From Podospora comata (Eukaryota > Ascomycota > Sordariomycetes > Sordariales > Podosporaceae), in NCBI GenBank assembly GCA_017354895.1, contig CP071497.1, positions 3,968,001 to 4,032,000 on the forward strand: 64,000 nucleotides of DNA. The letters are read 5' to 3'. Position 1 is the first letter of the stretch. The number at the start of each line of letters is the position of its first letter. The position numbers were made by a program, and so were the translations under genes. The notes under the pieces are model-generated. The model was not told the DNA's origin, did no database searches, and worked only from the letters and a program-made list of their open reading frames with translations. This document shows positions 19,735 to 31,890 of the stretch, piece after piece.

Positions 19735-22700
19735 ATGTCTGGCAATCCATCCGACTCCAAGGGCCAAGTCTCTTCTGGCTCAGAGCCCCAGTTCACAAGG
19801 CAGAAACGCATGAAGTTCGAAAATGGCCAACTCGTTGAATACTGGATCGATGTCCCCGTCGAGAAACCGAAACCTGGTGAGTACATTTCAGGTTTTTTAG
19901 TAGTTTTGACTTTCACAGCGATGAATCATCACTAATCTTTTGCGCACAGTCGAGAAGCCGAAAGGCCCGATGGAGCTCTTCAAGGAATTCAAGTTCGACG
20001 AGGACATCTCGCTCGGCTCCATCTTTCCCAGTCTAAAGGGGACCGACTTCGACGCCCTCACCATGAAGAACACGTCTATGATCTGGCTTGGCCGGGATGC
20101 CTCAGCGCTCAAGAAAGCTGGGCTGTGGTTCGAGACAGATGTTGAGTTCCGTGGCTTGTTGCAACCCATTCATGACGTCCTCCGTGATGTCTTCGCTCAA
20201 GAACAGCCCGGCCTGCATCTCTCAGCACACCTGGGCATCCAACAGGATTACAGCGACGATCTCATAGCAACTGGCTTCACCTTCAAAGGGAGTATCAACG
20301 GCATCAACCGTGGCTTTGGCGAGTTTCTCACTTTCCGCAACGCTGGTGTCGAGCTCAACGTTGTCCCGAGTAAAGGTGTTGATCTTGAGACCATGTGGGG
20401 GTTCTTTGGCACGCTGCACCTGGCCATCCCCAACTCGGTGGTGCCCCTTGTTCTGGAGTACAAGCTTCAGCCCAAGGCAGATTCTCTGGATATAGCTATG
20501 AACTTTGGCGGAAGTGAGAAGTGGGAGAGTGTCTTTGGCGTCTCAGGTCTTGATGCGAGTGTTCCTCTTGTCCACCTCGGCAACCAACCACTGACAGAAT
20601 GCGGTTTTAGCTCGACAAAGTCACCTTTGGGACTTCAATCATCAAGTCGGACGTTGGGAGGACCTTGGAGTTCTCTATTCTGTCATCCTGGAATCTCGGT
20701 GGCGTTGTTGTTGAGCTGAGTGGCCACGTCAAGAAATGTTTGTATCCCTTGCCTCTTCGCCTATATCACCTCGTTGATAGCCAAGCAAGAACTGAGCAAC
20801 GCTAACCCAACTGATCAGCCGGCTCGCTCCTCCGCGGATACATCAAGACGCTGACAATGGATGACATCCGCCGGCTTTTCAACACCATGACGGGCTCCAA
20901 CCTCGACCCTGTGGAGCAGGACGTCCGCTTTAGCGAACTGACCGTCGAGATATCTCAAGGGCGGCTGGTGTTATACGGCGAGGTCTGGGTTGACTCATAC
21001 AAGGTCGCAGCCGCTGAGGTTCTCATCTCGGTCGACGGTGTCATGATATCCGGTGCTGTTGACGACCTTCACATCGGTGAAGATGTTTGCATCAAGCAAG
21101 CCCGCTTGGAGTTGATCATTGGTAATGTGAACCCGCCCAAACCTCCTTCTCAAGACCACGCGGAAAAAGGAAAGAAGGCCACAGGGGGAACTCAACCGCC
21201 ACCTTCCAGCGTGAAAGGAGTTCCGGGACAATCACCAGCTCAGAAAAAAGGAACCCCTGTTGCAGCCGTAATCCGCGGCGATGTCGAGGTCCATACTGGC
21301 GACGCCAACCTCAACTTCAAAGTCGCAGCCGCTATTACAAAGTCTGCTGACGGCCCACTCAACTATTTCGTGTACGGCCGGCTTGACTGTGAGAACGTCA
21401 GTATCGGCAAGATGCTGGGGGGTGCCCTGGGAGATGACCACCCTATGGATCTGCAGCTTGACTGCGTGACGCTGGTGGCGGCGAGTAAGGACATTTCTAA
21501 CGACTACGGCCTGAATACGGCGCGGTTCCCGATCAAGGAAGGTGAAAATTTCCCCCGTTCTCGGTCACATACTCTGGGTCAATAACAGCTGACAGCGGGC
21601 GTGGATGCCCACAACAGGAATCTTCCTTTGCGCTGAACTAAAGTCGGTGCCGTTTGTTGGTGACTTGTGCAAGGGCACATCGCCAGAGGACAGGTACATC
21701 CTCCGTGCTGGATATTCCAAGAAGGGCGGTCTCAGCGTCGGTATCATCTTGCCTGAGAGCATTCGAGTAGGTCAAACACGTGTGAAGTCTTCCACTCACC
21801 TGACTGACCATACCTCCAGATCGAGCTATCTCCCACCGTGGTGTCCGGGCCATTGACACTCATCATTGAAACTCAGCCCGAGTTGCGTGTACTCTTCCAA
21901 GCTACACTTTGGGTCACCCCCGAAGGCGAGGAGAAGCCTCTCCAGCTCGACCTTGGCGTGGCGGCCAACAACCTACAGGCCGCAGCCTATGCGTGAGTCC
22001 CCCATAACAAACTAGAACCCTTGGCTCTCCTGCTGACCTGTGAATAGCCAGATGTCTGGCTGGTGGAAGAACCCCTTGGGTTTGAGTCCTAGGCTCAAGA
22101 TTGGTACGCGAATAGCTCATAGTGATAGCGCCGTGGTTTCAGGTTGCTGACATCTCACTAGGTCCCCGCCTAACCCTGGAAGTCGAGATTGTTTACGAAC
22201 AGTTCCTCGCCACAGGAACACCATCCGGCATGGGCTTCGAAGGCGGCTTCGTCGTCGACGAGGTGGACGCCTACGCGCTCGCCATTAATCTCGGAACCAA
22301 CCCCAAGGAGACGCTAGTGAAGCTTCAAGCAACCCGCTTCGAATCCAGCCAAGTCATCAACCTCGTCAACGCGGCAGCAGACCTAGACATCGACAAGCCC
22401 GACCGCGAGATCATTCGTTTCCAGGACGTCAACGTCTACGCCAGTCCGCTCGGCTGCATCATCGGCACACAGGTTTACCCCCCTGGTTTCGTCGTGCAGG
22501 GCAAAGCCTTCATTCTTGACAAAAAGGTCGAGATTGACTGCCGGATCGGTAGTGAAGGCCTCAAGCTCAAGGGGGAAATCGAAGGCTTCACCCTTGGTCC
22601 TCTTGCAATCCGGGGCGGGAAGTGCGCTGATGGCACTCAGGGAGAAAATGCCTTCATTGACTTTGAGATCACCAAAGAGCGGCAGTGTTTTGAGCTCAGT

Positions 22701-24423
22701 GGGAGCGTGGCGCTCTGGGATCTTGAGGCCGGTGTGTTTGTCAAGGCACAGATCATGCCTGATCCGGAGCTTGAGTTCAATTTTGAACTGGCGTGGAGTG
22801 ATCTCATCAAGTTTCAGGTCGATGGCAAGCTCATCAAGCCTGAGCCTGCTGACAGGGAGTTGGAGAAGGGCGGTGCTGGTGCCAATACCGGCGCTTTGGC
22901 GAACCTTGAAGATGCCGATTTCCAACTCCATGCTTTGATGGAGCAGCGGATCCTGACAGAGATCTCGGAGGCGATGCAGAAGTGGTTTGCAAGTGCTCAA
23001 GCGTCGGTTGACCAAGGTATTGAGGAGGCCAAGCGCAAGGTGGATGAGGCAAAGCTTGAATTTGAGCGTAAATGCGAGGAGGCCAAGCAAGAGGTGAAAA
23101 GAACGCAGGCCAAGTTTGATGCTGCCATGGAGGCAGCCCAGGCTGATCTGCGAGCGGAAGAGGAAAAGTGCCGCCGGGAGCAGGTTGAGAACGAGCAGTA
23201 CATCCTGGAGGAAGAGAAGCGTGCTGATGAGCACATTCGCCAAGCTGTTGCTGTCTTGGACGGGAAGAAACGGGATTTCCAGGATGACATGGACGGCAAG
23301 AAGCGTGATCTTGCCCAGAAACGGCGCGATGGCGAGGAAGCCATCAATGGCAAGATTCGTGATCTCCAGGGATCGCGGGAGAAGCTCCAGAGGGATTTCG
23401 GCAACGCTATTCAGGCGTTGGAGAGTGCCAGGGCACGAGTGAACGAGGAAGAGTGTAAGTGGTTCTCGCCCCACGGCATGTCGTGAACACTTTCTCACTT
23501 TCCATCTAGGGCGCGTCGATCGAGCAAGACGGGACTATGACGATGCTGTTGACGACCTTGATGACGCAGCATGGTACGAGAAGCCATTCAAGGTAGGGAG
23601 ACTAATTCTGCATTTTGTTAACTTGCACATACGCTGACGTGCAAACAAAATACAGGCTTTCCGTGTCGGAGTCCTCGGAGCTGAGCTGGCTGTCATGAAG
23701 ATGGCTCTTGGTGCGGCGAATCTCATTCTTGATGGTGCAAGATTCATCGTCGAAGGCGTCGCCTACAACATTGCACTCGGGGCTGTTAACCTGGCCGAGG
23801 GTGCTCTCCGTGCCGCCCGCGTCATGTGGGACGGCATCATTGCCGCCGCTCAAGCCGCTGTTGACGGTGTCGTGGCTATCCATGCTGCCGGAATCGAGAT
23901 AGCAAAAGGGGCTGTCGTCATTGCAGAAAAGACTGCTTTGGGGATCAAGCAAGCTGCAGCAGCGACAAAGGGTGTTCTTTTGGCAGTTCAGGAAAAGATC
24001 TTGGAGGCTGCTCGAGCTGTGGTCAAGGGAGTGGCTGAGGGGATACACTTCATTGCTTTTCAGACAGCACTCGCGGCGCTCGACTTTGCACAGAAGAATA
24101 CTACGTGGGTCGACATTGCAAAGGCAGGCCTCGACGCTGCCAAAGCGGTGGCAGCAGCTGTTCTTGCAGCTGGCAAGTGGCTCGCCCAGCGGCTGGCTGA
24201 CACGCTCAATATCGAATTGGTCGAGCTAACTGGGTCTCTCAAGACCATCACCAAAGGTGGACCTTTTACCATCCGGGTTAAGGGTTTCATTCTGGGCGAG
24301 GCCTTTGACTTCCGGGCGACGTGGAGTCCGCGGGATGTCCTGGGGTTCGTTGTTGGGCTCTGTAAGGAGCTGTGGGACAGGTTCATGGAGAATGTGTTGG
24401 AGTTGTTTGAGGCGAGCAAGTAA
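19735..24423 (+). CDS. 1,374-residue protein: beta-rich repeats, coiled coil, Ala-rich helices
   Basis: Ten exons: 19735-19876, 19950-20560, 20611-20737, 20819-21541, 21618-21766, 21820-21992, 22048-22103, 22162-23454, 23510-23592 and 23656-24423. Introns are 50-81 nt and the sum is in frame. The second donor (GTTCCT) is atypical and its placement is provisional. Residues ~50-910 are a long series of alternating short beta-strand segments (for example VVVELSGHVKK, RLVLYGEVWVD, GFVVQGKAFILDKKVEID, LKLKGEIEGF) with few Cys and no signal peptide. A Pro/Lys/Gln linker lies near residue 420. Residues ~920-1110 form a highly charged coiled coil (EEAKRKVDEAKLEFERK...). Residues ~1120-1290 are Ala/Val-rich amphipathic helices, and a short beta segment ends the chain. 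The overall look recalls large fungal and bacterial beta-repeat proteins such as those with DUF6603, but this is tentative. Function unknown; probably cytosolic. Confidence 0.75.
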
Positions 24424-24687
24424 CGAGACAGTGGGAGGGTGGTAGCTTGCAATATCAGGTAACTTAGATTAGTATCAGATTCCCAATGGACGCGGAATTG
24501 TTTTGTTTTCAGGGCAATCGGACCCGTCTTCCTCTTGAAACATCCATTCATGTCCTCAAAGCCCTGGAGAGCCCCCATAGGTACCCTTCCACAATTAAAA
24601 ACCACAATGAATCGTACAATGCTATTCAACCCTCCCTTCCCCCAACCAAATCCCCAAACCAAGACAAAAGAAACAGCCTCAAAGAAA

Positions 24688-26118
24688 TCACCTCTCATGC
24701 CCCTGCCCCATAACCTCCCCACTAACAACCTTATCCAACACCCCCCACCAGCAGCAAACATTCCCTGCCCTCCCTCCACCGCCGTCAGTGGCGACACTTG
24801 CTCTGCCCTGGGCATAGTCCTATTCATAGTTCCCACCCCCATAGGCGTAACAGGCACAGCCCCGACATTCCCAATAGTCATACTATCCGCCCCCACCGTC
24901 CCCATCGTTCCAACCCCTTGTTCATCCTGCTCATACCCCGGCAGTTCCTGCTCCCCCATCTCCCTCACCCCAATCCCAACCCCGATCTTCCTCCCTTTTT
25001 GATCACCACCCCCCTCCGAAGCAGGGAGCTCATACCTCCCCGGAGTGGGCGTCTCCCCCCGAAAGTAATACCTCAACCTCGACCCCGCCCTACTCCTCGC
25101 GTCCATCTCCTTTGGACTGGGCGGGACTTCGTCATTATTGAGATGGTGGTTAGCATTAATATTAGCCCAAGCAGCAATTGCAGCAGCGACATTTGTCCCC
25201 GTCGGTGGCCATGCAGCAGCGGAGGCAGAGGCAGGGTTGTGGTTAGGGAAGTCACCGTCTTCAGAGGGGGGGCCAACGTTGGTGTCGACTCGGCCGAAGG
25301 AGTCCCTTTTTTCGTGGGAGCGGTACCCCCCGCGGATGGTGGTACGGGAGGGGGCGCGGAGGTGCCAGCCTGTGGTTAGGGTTGAGGGGTCGTAGCGGTG
25401 TTTGGATTGGGAGGGGGGTTGGGAGGAGCGGGGTGAACGGGGGTGGGCGAGGAGGTAGGTTAGGACGAGGAGGAGGGCGAAGATGGGGATGCCGATTCCG
25501 AGGCCGATGCCGAGGCCTATTTTAAGGGTTTCTGGCGAGGCGGAGGTGGTGTCGGAGGGGGAGGGTGATGAGGGGAGGAGGAGGGCGCCGGGGCGGATGG
25601 GGAAGGGGGAGCTGGATGATGATGATGAACAGCATGTGGCTGCTTCGGAGGGGGTGTTGCCGCAGCAGAACTGGAGGCCGGAGGAGGAGTTGAAGGTTGA
25701 GGGGCAGGGGATTAGAGGTATTGATGGGAGGAGGTTGTTTCCTGTGGTGATGTTAGTGAGATTGTGCTAGTAGTTGAGACAGAGGGGGGGAGGGGTCACG
25801 TTTTTCTGGTTGGCAGAGCCGGTTGCATGATGAGTCGTTCCAGTCTTTATCTGTGCAGCCTTGCTGTGTCATGAGGTTGTTGGCTTGTGGGCTCATACAT
25901 AGTCCGTTGGATAAGCAGTAGTCGTTCTTGTTGCAGCAGTGGGTTGTCGTTTTCGTATCTGGTGTTGATCCTGACCCATAACACGGCACTTGATTCGTGT
26001 CTTTGTTCCCCCACGTGTCGTAGCATGTTGGTTCCTGCGCTCGCACTCCATCAATGCGGCCGCTGACCAGCAGCAGGGCTAGCGTATTGGCCAGCCATAT
26101 CGGTTTATGCGATGACAT
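24688..26118 (-). CDS. Cys-rich single-pass membrane protein (apparent C-terminal frameshift)
   Basis: Exon 1 (26118-25800) encodes a signal peptide (MSSHKPIWLANTLALLLVSG) and a Cys-rich ectodomain with CYDTWG, HCCNKNDYC and GCTDKDW...C blocks. A 58-nt intron (25742-25799) leads to exon 2: more Cys pairs (FCCGNTP, TCCSS), a Ser/Pro-rich stalk, a Gly/Ile-rich membrane helix (KIGLGIGLGIGIPIFALLLV), then a cytosolic tail with RYELP. The second ATG (26118, CCAAAATG) is preferred over 26139. Near 24741 the frame runs on antisense into the neighbouring gene. One extra base in the six-C run there would instead give a short natural ending, DKVVSGEVMGQGHER, at 24688. It is therefore either a real frameshift, a sequencing error or a missed intron. 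Likely a plasma-membrane or wall-sensing type protein; function not known. Confidence 0.65.
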
Positions 26119-28269
26119 TTTGGTTGTTTTTGTTGTCATCGGCGTGCTGGTTGCTGGTCACAGTCGATTCCAGTCGTCTCATGCAGATCCACCTTTTTCC
26201 TTCCCTTGCAGTCGAGTATTCAAAAGTCAGCAACTCAAAAACAAAACAAAAAATGAAAAAGTGAAAAGACAATCGCGGTGGGAATACAGAGATTGAAATG
26301 AGTTATTTACGGAAGGATTTCTGGGGTGGGCGAAGGGTGGCGGCGGAGAGGATTCCAACGGCGCAGTCATCGTACTGGCCAGTGCACACAGACACCAAGT
26401 TGTGAGGGCTAAAGTATGGGTGTTTCAATGTTTCAATGTTTCAATGTTGTGCAAGATGTGTTTTGTTGCGGCACGGCTACTCTACACGGACAAGAATGCC
26501 ACGGAAAATCAGGAAACCCTTGCAGTGTCCAATCTGCAAGTCTAATCACAATCCACGGCCAGAACCAACAAGGATCGTTATTAAAAAGAGGTTACCATGT
26601 TTGCCTTATTCCGCTCAAGGGGACCTAGGTAATCCTGTAATCGACCCCAAAGACCCTTGAGAGGAAAAGGTAGCATAGGGGGAAGTGATCGTCTCTTGTG
26701 CCACCTTACACACGCAACACCTGAGCACTTCACCTCGAATCATGTCCACTTCGTACAGAAACCCAGACACTCCGAGCTGTTGGCCCCAAGAGCTTTCGCC
26801 TCCCGTGGCACAGAATCTCAGCTCTGAAAGCCGGGCAGGCTGCCGTTTAGACTCGTCCGTGTCTCCGGAAGAACATGACATCGGAGTTAACCAGGGTTTG
26901 ACGCAAATCAGTAAGAAGCTTAATTGATGGCATATGATGGTCAGAGTAATCTCCACAACCCAGGTGAAAAGAGCCATATTTAGGAGCAACCAGATCAGCC
27001 GAATGAGCTTGTCCGTCAGTATTCCACACCTTTACCCCTGCGATGGTTTGCTGTGCCGCCCACAACAGCACGCGAGCCTGTGCATCGCCGCCGTGTACCT
27101 GCAGGAAACAAAATGTGCACTGTGAAGAGGGAAGGTGAAGACGTTTCAAGTTGGGGCAATTCGGTCGATGAAATTGGTGATGTGCCCATCGATTATCGTG
27201 TCGAGCTCAAGGTTGGAGATGTCGTCCTTGAATTGCACACCTCAGGTAGGTCAGTGCCGTGTGTATGCAGTTTAGTATGCGACTGTCTCAGTGCCCGAGA
27301 TCACCAACAATAGCAAAGACCTGCGCCCACAGTCTCCGTGAAAGAGGCCACCGAGCCTCGGGGTCCAAAACCGCGCTCCATCTCCGCAGTCTGCAAGCTT
27401 GCGTCCCACAAGAACCTACTCCAAGCTCTCAACCGTTCCATATCACGATCTCTTCCACATAATGGGCGGCATATAAGGAAGGTGCCAGCCCTCCAGTTTC
27501 ATTCCAGGATATAGTTCCTAAAAGCTTCATCCCACAATCCCCATCATCCTCGGTCCAGATTGTCAAGACCCTCCCAATAGATCACATCAACCTTGCTTAA
27601 TACCCTGATGCTCGCTTGTCGCCACCTTTGAGCGGGCCAACCCGCCCTATTTTCGCATATGCGTCTACCCGGCTCCTGTAGCGACCGCGCATATCTCAAA
27701 TCAAAAGCATCGGCACGTTTCCCCCGCGCGGGCCATGTTGAGATGACCAGCTTCATATAGCCCTCTGTCACAGTGAAGGATCCCGCTGCGGGAGCTTGGA
27801 GATTGAGCGCATCGGTACCGAACGGCGTGGATTCCTTTTCCCCCTGAGAGCTGCTACCTTCTTTAAAGGCAGCCTTGCCGATCTTTAAGCATATAATCTG
27901 AGTGTTGAGAGAGATCATGATAGCGAAAATAAATAGAATGATATCTAAGTAGGTAACAATGATTTGAAGCCTGTAGAAATAAATCGTTGAAGGTCGGGTG
28001 GTGGAGATCACACCGCAAACAGAATTGTGCTGAGCAAAAGCTGTGCCATATCGAAGCATGAAGCTTTGAAAGGAAAGAAGACATCCGTGATCCATTCTGC
28101 TTGCCAAGAATGCTGCACAACGCGGAGAGTAGCACCCTGTCGTGATATTGATAAGGGGTTACTGTAGAAATAGCAAAGTAATATGGCAAACTGTGATGTG
28201 ATAACTCTGCTGGCTGTCGGTCCGCGTTGCCAACCTCAACAGCAGACCTTTTCCGAGACCTTCTGCACG
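26119..28269. other. 2.1-kb gene-free stretch
   Basis: Between the membrane-protein start and the LPMO stop. It contains three tandem GTTTCAAT units (26422-26445). A 187-codon open frame at 27544-28107 (minus) has no recognisable motif and mixed composition, and was not accepted. Part of 27850-28200 is relatively A+T-rich. Confidence 0.5.
26422..26445. repeat. Three tandem copies of an 8-bp unit
   Basis: GTTTCAAT repeated three times without mismatch in non-coding DNA. Confidence 0.9.
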
Positions 28270-29084
28270 TTAAGCAGGGCAGGTCATCGGCCTCGGTCCA
28301 GGAATAGGATACGGCTTCCTCCCATTATCCGGCACACTAGCCACCCAAATCTGCAGCAAAACCCCCGGATCATTCTGCTTGTACGCACCCGGAATACTAA
28401 CAGTCTCACTCGGGACATGACTCCCACTGCCCGACACACTGAGCTGAGCACATGATTGATAAAACTGAGCCCCCATGTTGCTGTACGCAGAGTGCAAGGC
28501 CAACAGCTCCTGCCGCAGTAGATAGTGGCCTGGTGCCAGGCAGGTAGGGATCGTGGCGTAGGACCAGCCCTTGTTGGCGATCATGGTGTCCACGCCCCAT
28601 TTTCCCGTCTGAGTGTTGAGGCCCTCCTCAGAAATCTTGAACCACTTGAGGTTGCTGGGAGATGCTGTGGCCGCGTTGTCGACCTTGGCCATGTAGGTTG
28701 AGATGGGCCCTTTGTGGGAGGAGGCAATGGGGTGATCAGGATCGTTGGGCCATTGAGCACCACCGATGACATGGCCCCACCACGCGCCAATTCTGTCACC
28801 GGCCTTGACAGAGATTACTTGGTTGGACTGCGTGCCTCGGATACCACAGGCTAGCTGGGCGTCGTTGACGTTGGTGACGGGGTTGGGCTGAGAGGGAGCG
28901 CGGAGACCGTGGAGTTGCGGGTGTTCGACGCCGTTGACGGAGACTTTCTGTTGTTGAAAAGTGGAGATCAGTCAGTCAAGGCGACGGAGAAAGGGATTTG
29001 GGGAAATGGTGTGATCGTCCGTACCTGGAAGATGCTATGAGCCTTGGCCAAGGAGGCCAGAGCAACAACAGAGATGAGCTTCAT
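28270..29084 (-). CDS. AA9 lytic polysaccharide monooxygenase (secreted, single domain)
   Basis: Exons 29084-29025 and 28947-28270 with a 77-nt intron give 245 residues. The signal peptide MKLISVVALASLAKA is cut directly before His16, which becomes the N-terminal copper ligand. The second histidine of the brace is His98 in SSHKGPISTYMAK. The axial Tyr183 lies in GAQFYQSC, and the second-sphere His172 (LALHSA) and Gln181 are present, so the active site looks complete. Cysteines 54, 156 and 186 fit the usual disulfides. There is no CBM1 or linker. AA9 enzymes oxidatively cleave cellulose or related beta-1,4-glucans outside the cell, using copper and a reductant. A TATA-like element lies 83 bp upstream, and two CCCCAG sites (CreA-type) lie further up. 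Confidence 0.95.
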
Positions 29085-29165
29085 CACGGCAACGACTGAT
29101 GCAGGAATAGTCTCCTAGTTCTTGGGCTGGACTGGCGAGAGTATGTTTGCGAGATCAGAGCGGGT

Positions 29166-29173
29166 TTTAAATA
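29166..29173 (-). promoter_or_regulatory. TATA-like element of the LPMO gene
   Basis: TATTTAAA on the minus strand, 82-89 bp upstream of the ATG at 29084, at a normal distance for a fungal core promoter. Confidence 0.5.
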
Positions 29174-29389
29174 CCCCTTTAGCATCCAGCGCTCCCTTGC
29201 CCAGGGTAAGCCGGTGCTGAAGCTTTGAAGACGCATCTGGTCATGGACATCTCCTAGCCTGCTTGGCCAATATAGCAATATAGGGTCGTCATCTTCGATT
29301 GCAAGCTCAGCAAAATTACTGGATGACATCTCGTCACCAGCTGGCCTTGGTTGATCATCTTGCCCTATCGGAGACGTCCCCTCCGCGGT

Positions 29390-29428
29390 CCCCAGCCAGC
29401 CAGGTTCGGGATTTCATTTTGTCCCCAG
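29390..29428. promoter_or_regulatory. Two candidate CreA/CRE-1 sites
   Basis: CCCCAG at 29390-29395 and 29423-29428 reads CTGGGG on the minus strand, matching the SYGGRG consensus of the carbon-catabolite repressor. They lie about 310-340 bp upstream of the LPMO start. Short motifs occur by chance, so this is only a candidate. Confidence 0.35.
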
Positions 29429-30582
29429 ATTCATCCACCTATCTGCCGGCACACATTGTGCCAAGACATAGTCAGCTTTGGCAAGGCCATTCTGATGAGT
29501 AATTTCTTGTTGAGACTCATTCATTCCGCTGACGTCGAGATGTCGAGAAATTGGAATGCTCAGGAGTTCAAGTGTAGTGGGAGGCGTCCGCTAGCCGTTG
29601 TCTTGTTGAGTACTAAAGGATTCGGTCGGTGGTATGGTCGGCCTGGCTGATAGAAATAGAATGACTGCGTTCGAGGTTTGAAAGGCCAAACCAGGTTAGG
29701 ATTCTGTATCCTGAAAAACATCAGCATCCATAATCAATGCTAGGCGACGTGGATCTTCTGGAAGCATCGAACACGTACAGCCTAGTGCAGGAACACAGAA
29801 AGCTTTGACACATATAGATATTCAAGTCTTGACCAGTCTTGTGGTAGAGGTGGTCGGCGAAAGCACATCATTGGCCCTGGTGGAATGCCACACATGGCCA
29901 AGAGTGCGTCTCACCTTGCTCACCGCGAAGTTGGATGTCTGAATCAGACCATGACAAACATGCCGACCCCCGCGGAGATTCCCTATCGTTGTGGTCCCGA
30001 TAGCAAGAAATATCGGGGTAGATCTGCATTGGTGTAACCTGTTGTGCTTGTCGTCGATCAAGGAAAACACGGTTTGCCTTTGACAAGAAGAAGAGACGAA
30101 ATTGGATTTATGGTCGACATCGGGAGCATGCTGCTAGCAACGATAAGGCAGACGAAAGTTGAGTGGTTCCAGGCGGTCGGGTCGGCTGCCGCTTCAGGTG
30201 GCCAGCTCGTGGGATGCGCCGTGCCCCATAGGCACATGTGTCGCCCCGGTCCAGTGAGAACCGGTCAAACATGCTGGCCTCTGAATGGCTCTCGGGGGTC
30301 TCGGAGGAGGTAACGGCTTTGGTCCCGGCAACCGCGTGCGTGGGGGTCAGCAAGAGCAACGCACACACTTATCCGGGCCATCAGCAACTGCCATGTCGGA
30401 CTCTCTCTGCGTGCCAGGTGCCTGGTTGCTGGGATGGAAAGAGCATCCGGCAAACAGGCGCTAATGGCTACAGCAAAAGGGATTTCCACGTCTCTTTACC
30501 TCTCCCTCTCCTCTCTCGTTTGCCAACAAGCACTCCAAAAGCATCAAACCACCCCATCTTCCACCTTCAACTCTGTTGCAGA

Positions 30583-31720
30583 ATGAGCTTTATACCAGTC
30601 AAAGGCCGTAAGGCGAGGGTCCTCGTCTTTGGATCTGGCGGCGTGGGAACAATGGCAGCATACGCACTCGAAAAGGGCGGCATGGCAGAGGTGACGACAG
30701 TCTTGCGTTCCAACTTTAAGGCCGTCACGGAGTCGGGATTCAAGATCAACTCCATCGACCACGGCCCTGACATAAGCTGGAGTCCTACTCACAGTGAGTT
30801 GCATGGCCCCCACGGAACATGCAGAGCCTTGCTAACCAGCAAACGCAGTCCGAAACGCCAATGATGAGAGACATTGCAGCGATAATGCCTCTCAGCCATA
30901 CGACTTCATCGTCGTCGCTACCAAGAACCTTGCCGATATCACACCCGGCGTAGCCTCTCTCATCGACCGCGATGTCATATCAGACACGACAGCAATTGTC
31001 CTCCTCCAGAACGGTCTCAACATCGAGCGCCCTATTGTCGACGCTTTCCCCTACAACCCGGTCATATCTGGAGTCCCTTACATCGGTGCCATCGAGAGCC
31101 CCCCAGGCACAATTAACCATGTCAACCACGACGAACTCATCATCAGCCCTTTCCGCAATGACAATATCCCATGCAAGCTCTCCGAGGATGCGGCCATGAA
31201 TTTTCAAGAAATCTATGGATCATGCCCGAACGTGACCTGCATCTATGAACGTAGCGTGGAAAAGGCAAGATGGAGGAAGCTGCTTTACAACGCCTCTTAC
31301 AACACAATTGCTGCCATCCTGGGCATGGACACATCCCGCATGCGTGCTTCAGAGTTCATCATCGACGACTTGGTGCGGCCGGCCATGAAGGAAATCCAAG
31401 CCACTGCCCGGCAAGTATCTGGGGTTCACCTCACGGATGACCTAATCGAGACAGTCATACGCCAGGACAACTACAAGGCCTTCTTCCGACCGAGCATGCT
31501 GCAAGATATTGACAAAGGCAAGCACATTGAGGTGGAGAACATCATCGGAGAGCCAGTCCGCGAAGCCGAAAAGGCAGGTGTTGAAACGCCCACCCTCAGG
31601 GTCATTTACAGTCTTCTCAAAGCCTTGCAGTTCAAGATCAAGATTGTTGAGGGCCTCGTGGAAGTGCCAGCGAGCGGTGAGAAACTCAAGTATGGAATAT
31701 CAAGGACGCGGGGAGGGTAG
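30583..31720 (+). CDS. ApbA/PanE (ketopantoate reductase) family protein
   Basis: Exons 30583-30793 and 30849-31720 with a 55-nt intron give 360 residues. The N terminus carries a Rossmann NAD(P)-binding motif, VLVFGSGGVGTMAAYAL, with the ATKN and LLQNG segments that follow it in this family. The C-terminal helical domain has EKARWRKLLYNASYNTI, which contains the conserved Lys and Asn of ketopantoate reductases. It is cytosolic, with no targeting signal. The archetype reduces 2-dehydropantoate to pantoate, but fungi carry several paralogues, some in secondary metabolism, and there is no pantothenate gene nearby. The substrate is therefore uncertain. Confidence 0.88.
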
Positions 31721-31890
31721 AGGTGGAGGTGTTCAAGTTGAGGGTTGGGGTTATTTGCGATGAAGCTCTCTGACCCCTGCCTCACGAGCGGTGGAGTTGA
31801 CGCTAGCGGAGAGAAGTGGAAGACGCGTTTTGAGCGCGTCGTGAGTTCCACTCTTGAATGTTTCGGAATCATGTCCAAAGAACAGAGACA

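Larger units (their letters stand above)
29085..30582. other. Intergenic region upstream of LPMO and reductase
   Basis: Divergent 1.5-kb interval between the LPMO (minus) and the ApbA-like gene (plus). It holds the LPMO promoter elements listed separately. No gene is supported. Confidence 0.5.

Noticed and set aside
24060-24687. C-terminal continuation of the membrane-protein frame
   Set aside because: Runs antisense through the last exon of the 19735-24423 gene with no natural sequence character; a frameshift at 24741-24746 is more likely.
27544-28107. 187-codon open frame on the minus strand with a hydrophobic stretch
   Set aside because: No motif, poor codon pattern compared with real genes in the window, an A+T-rich patch in the middle and no intron or start context; treated as chance.
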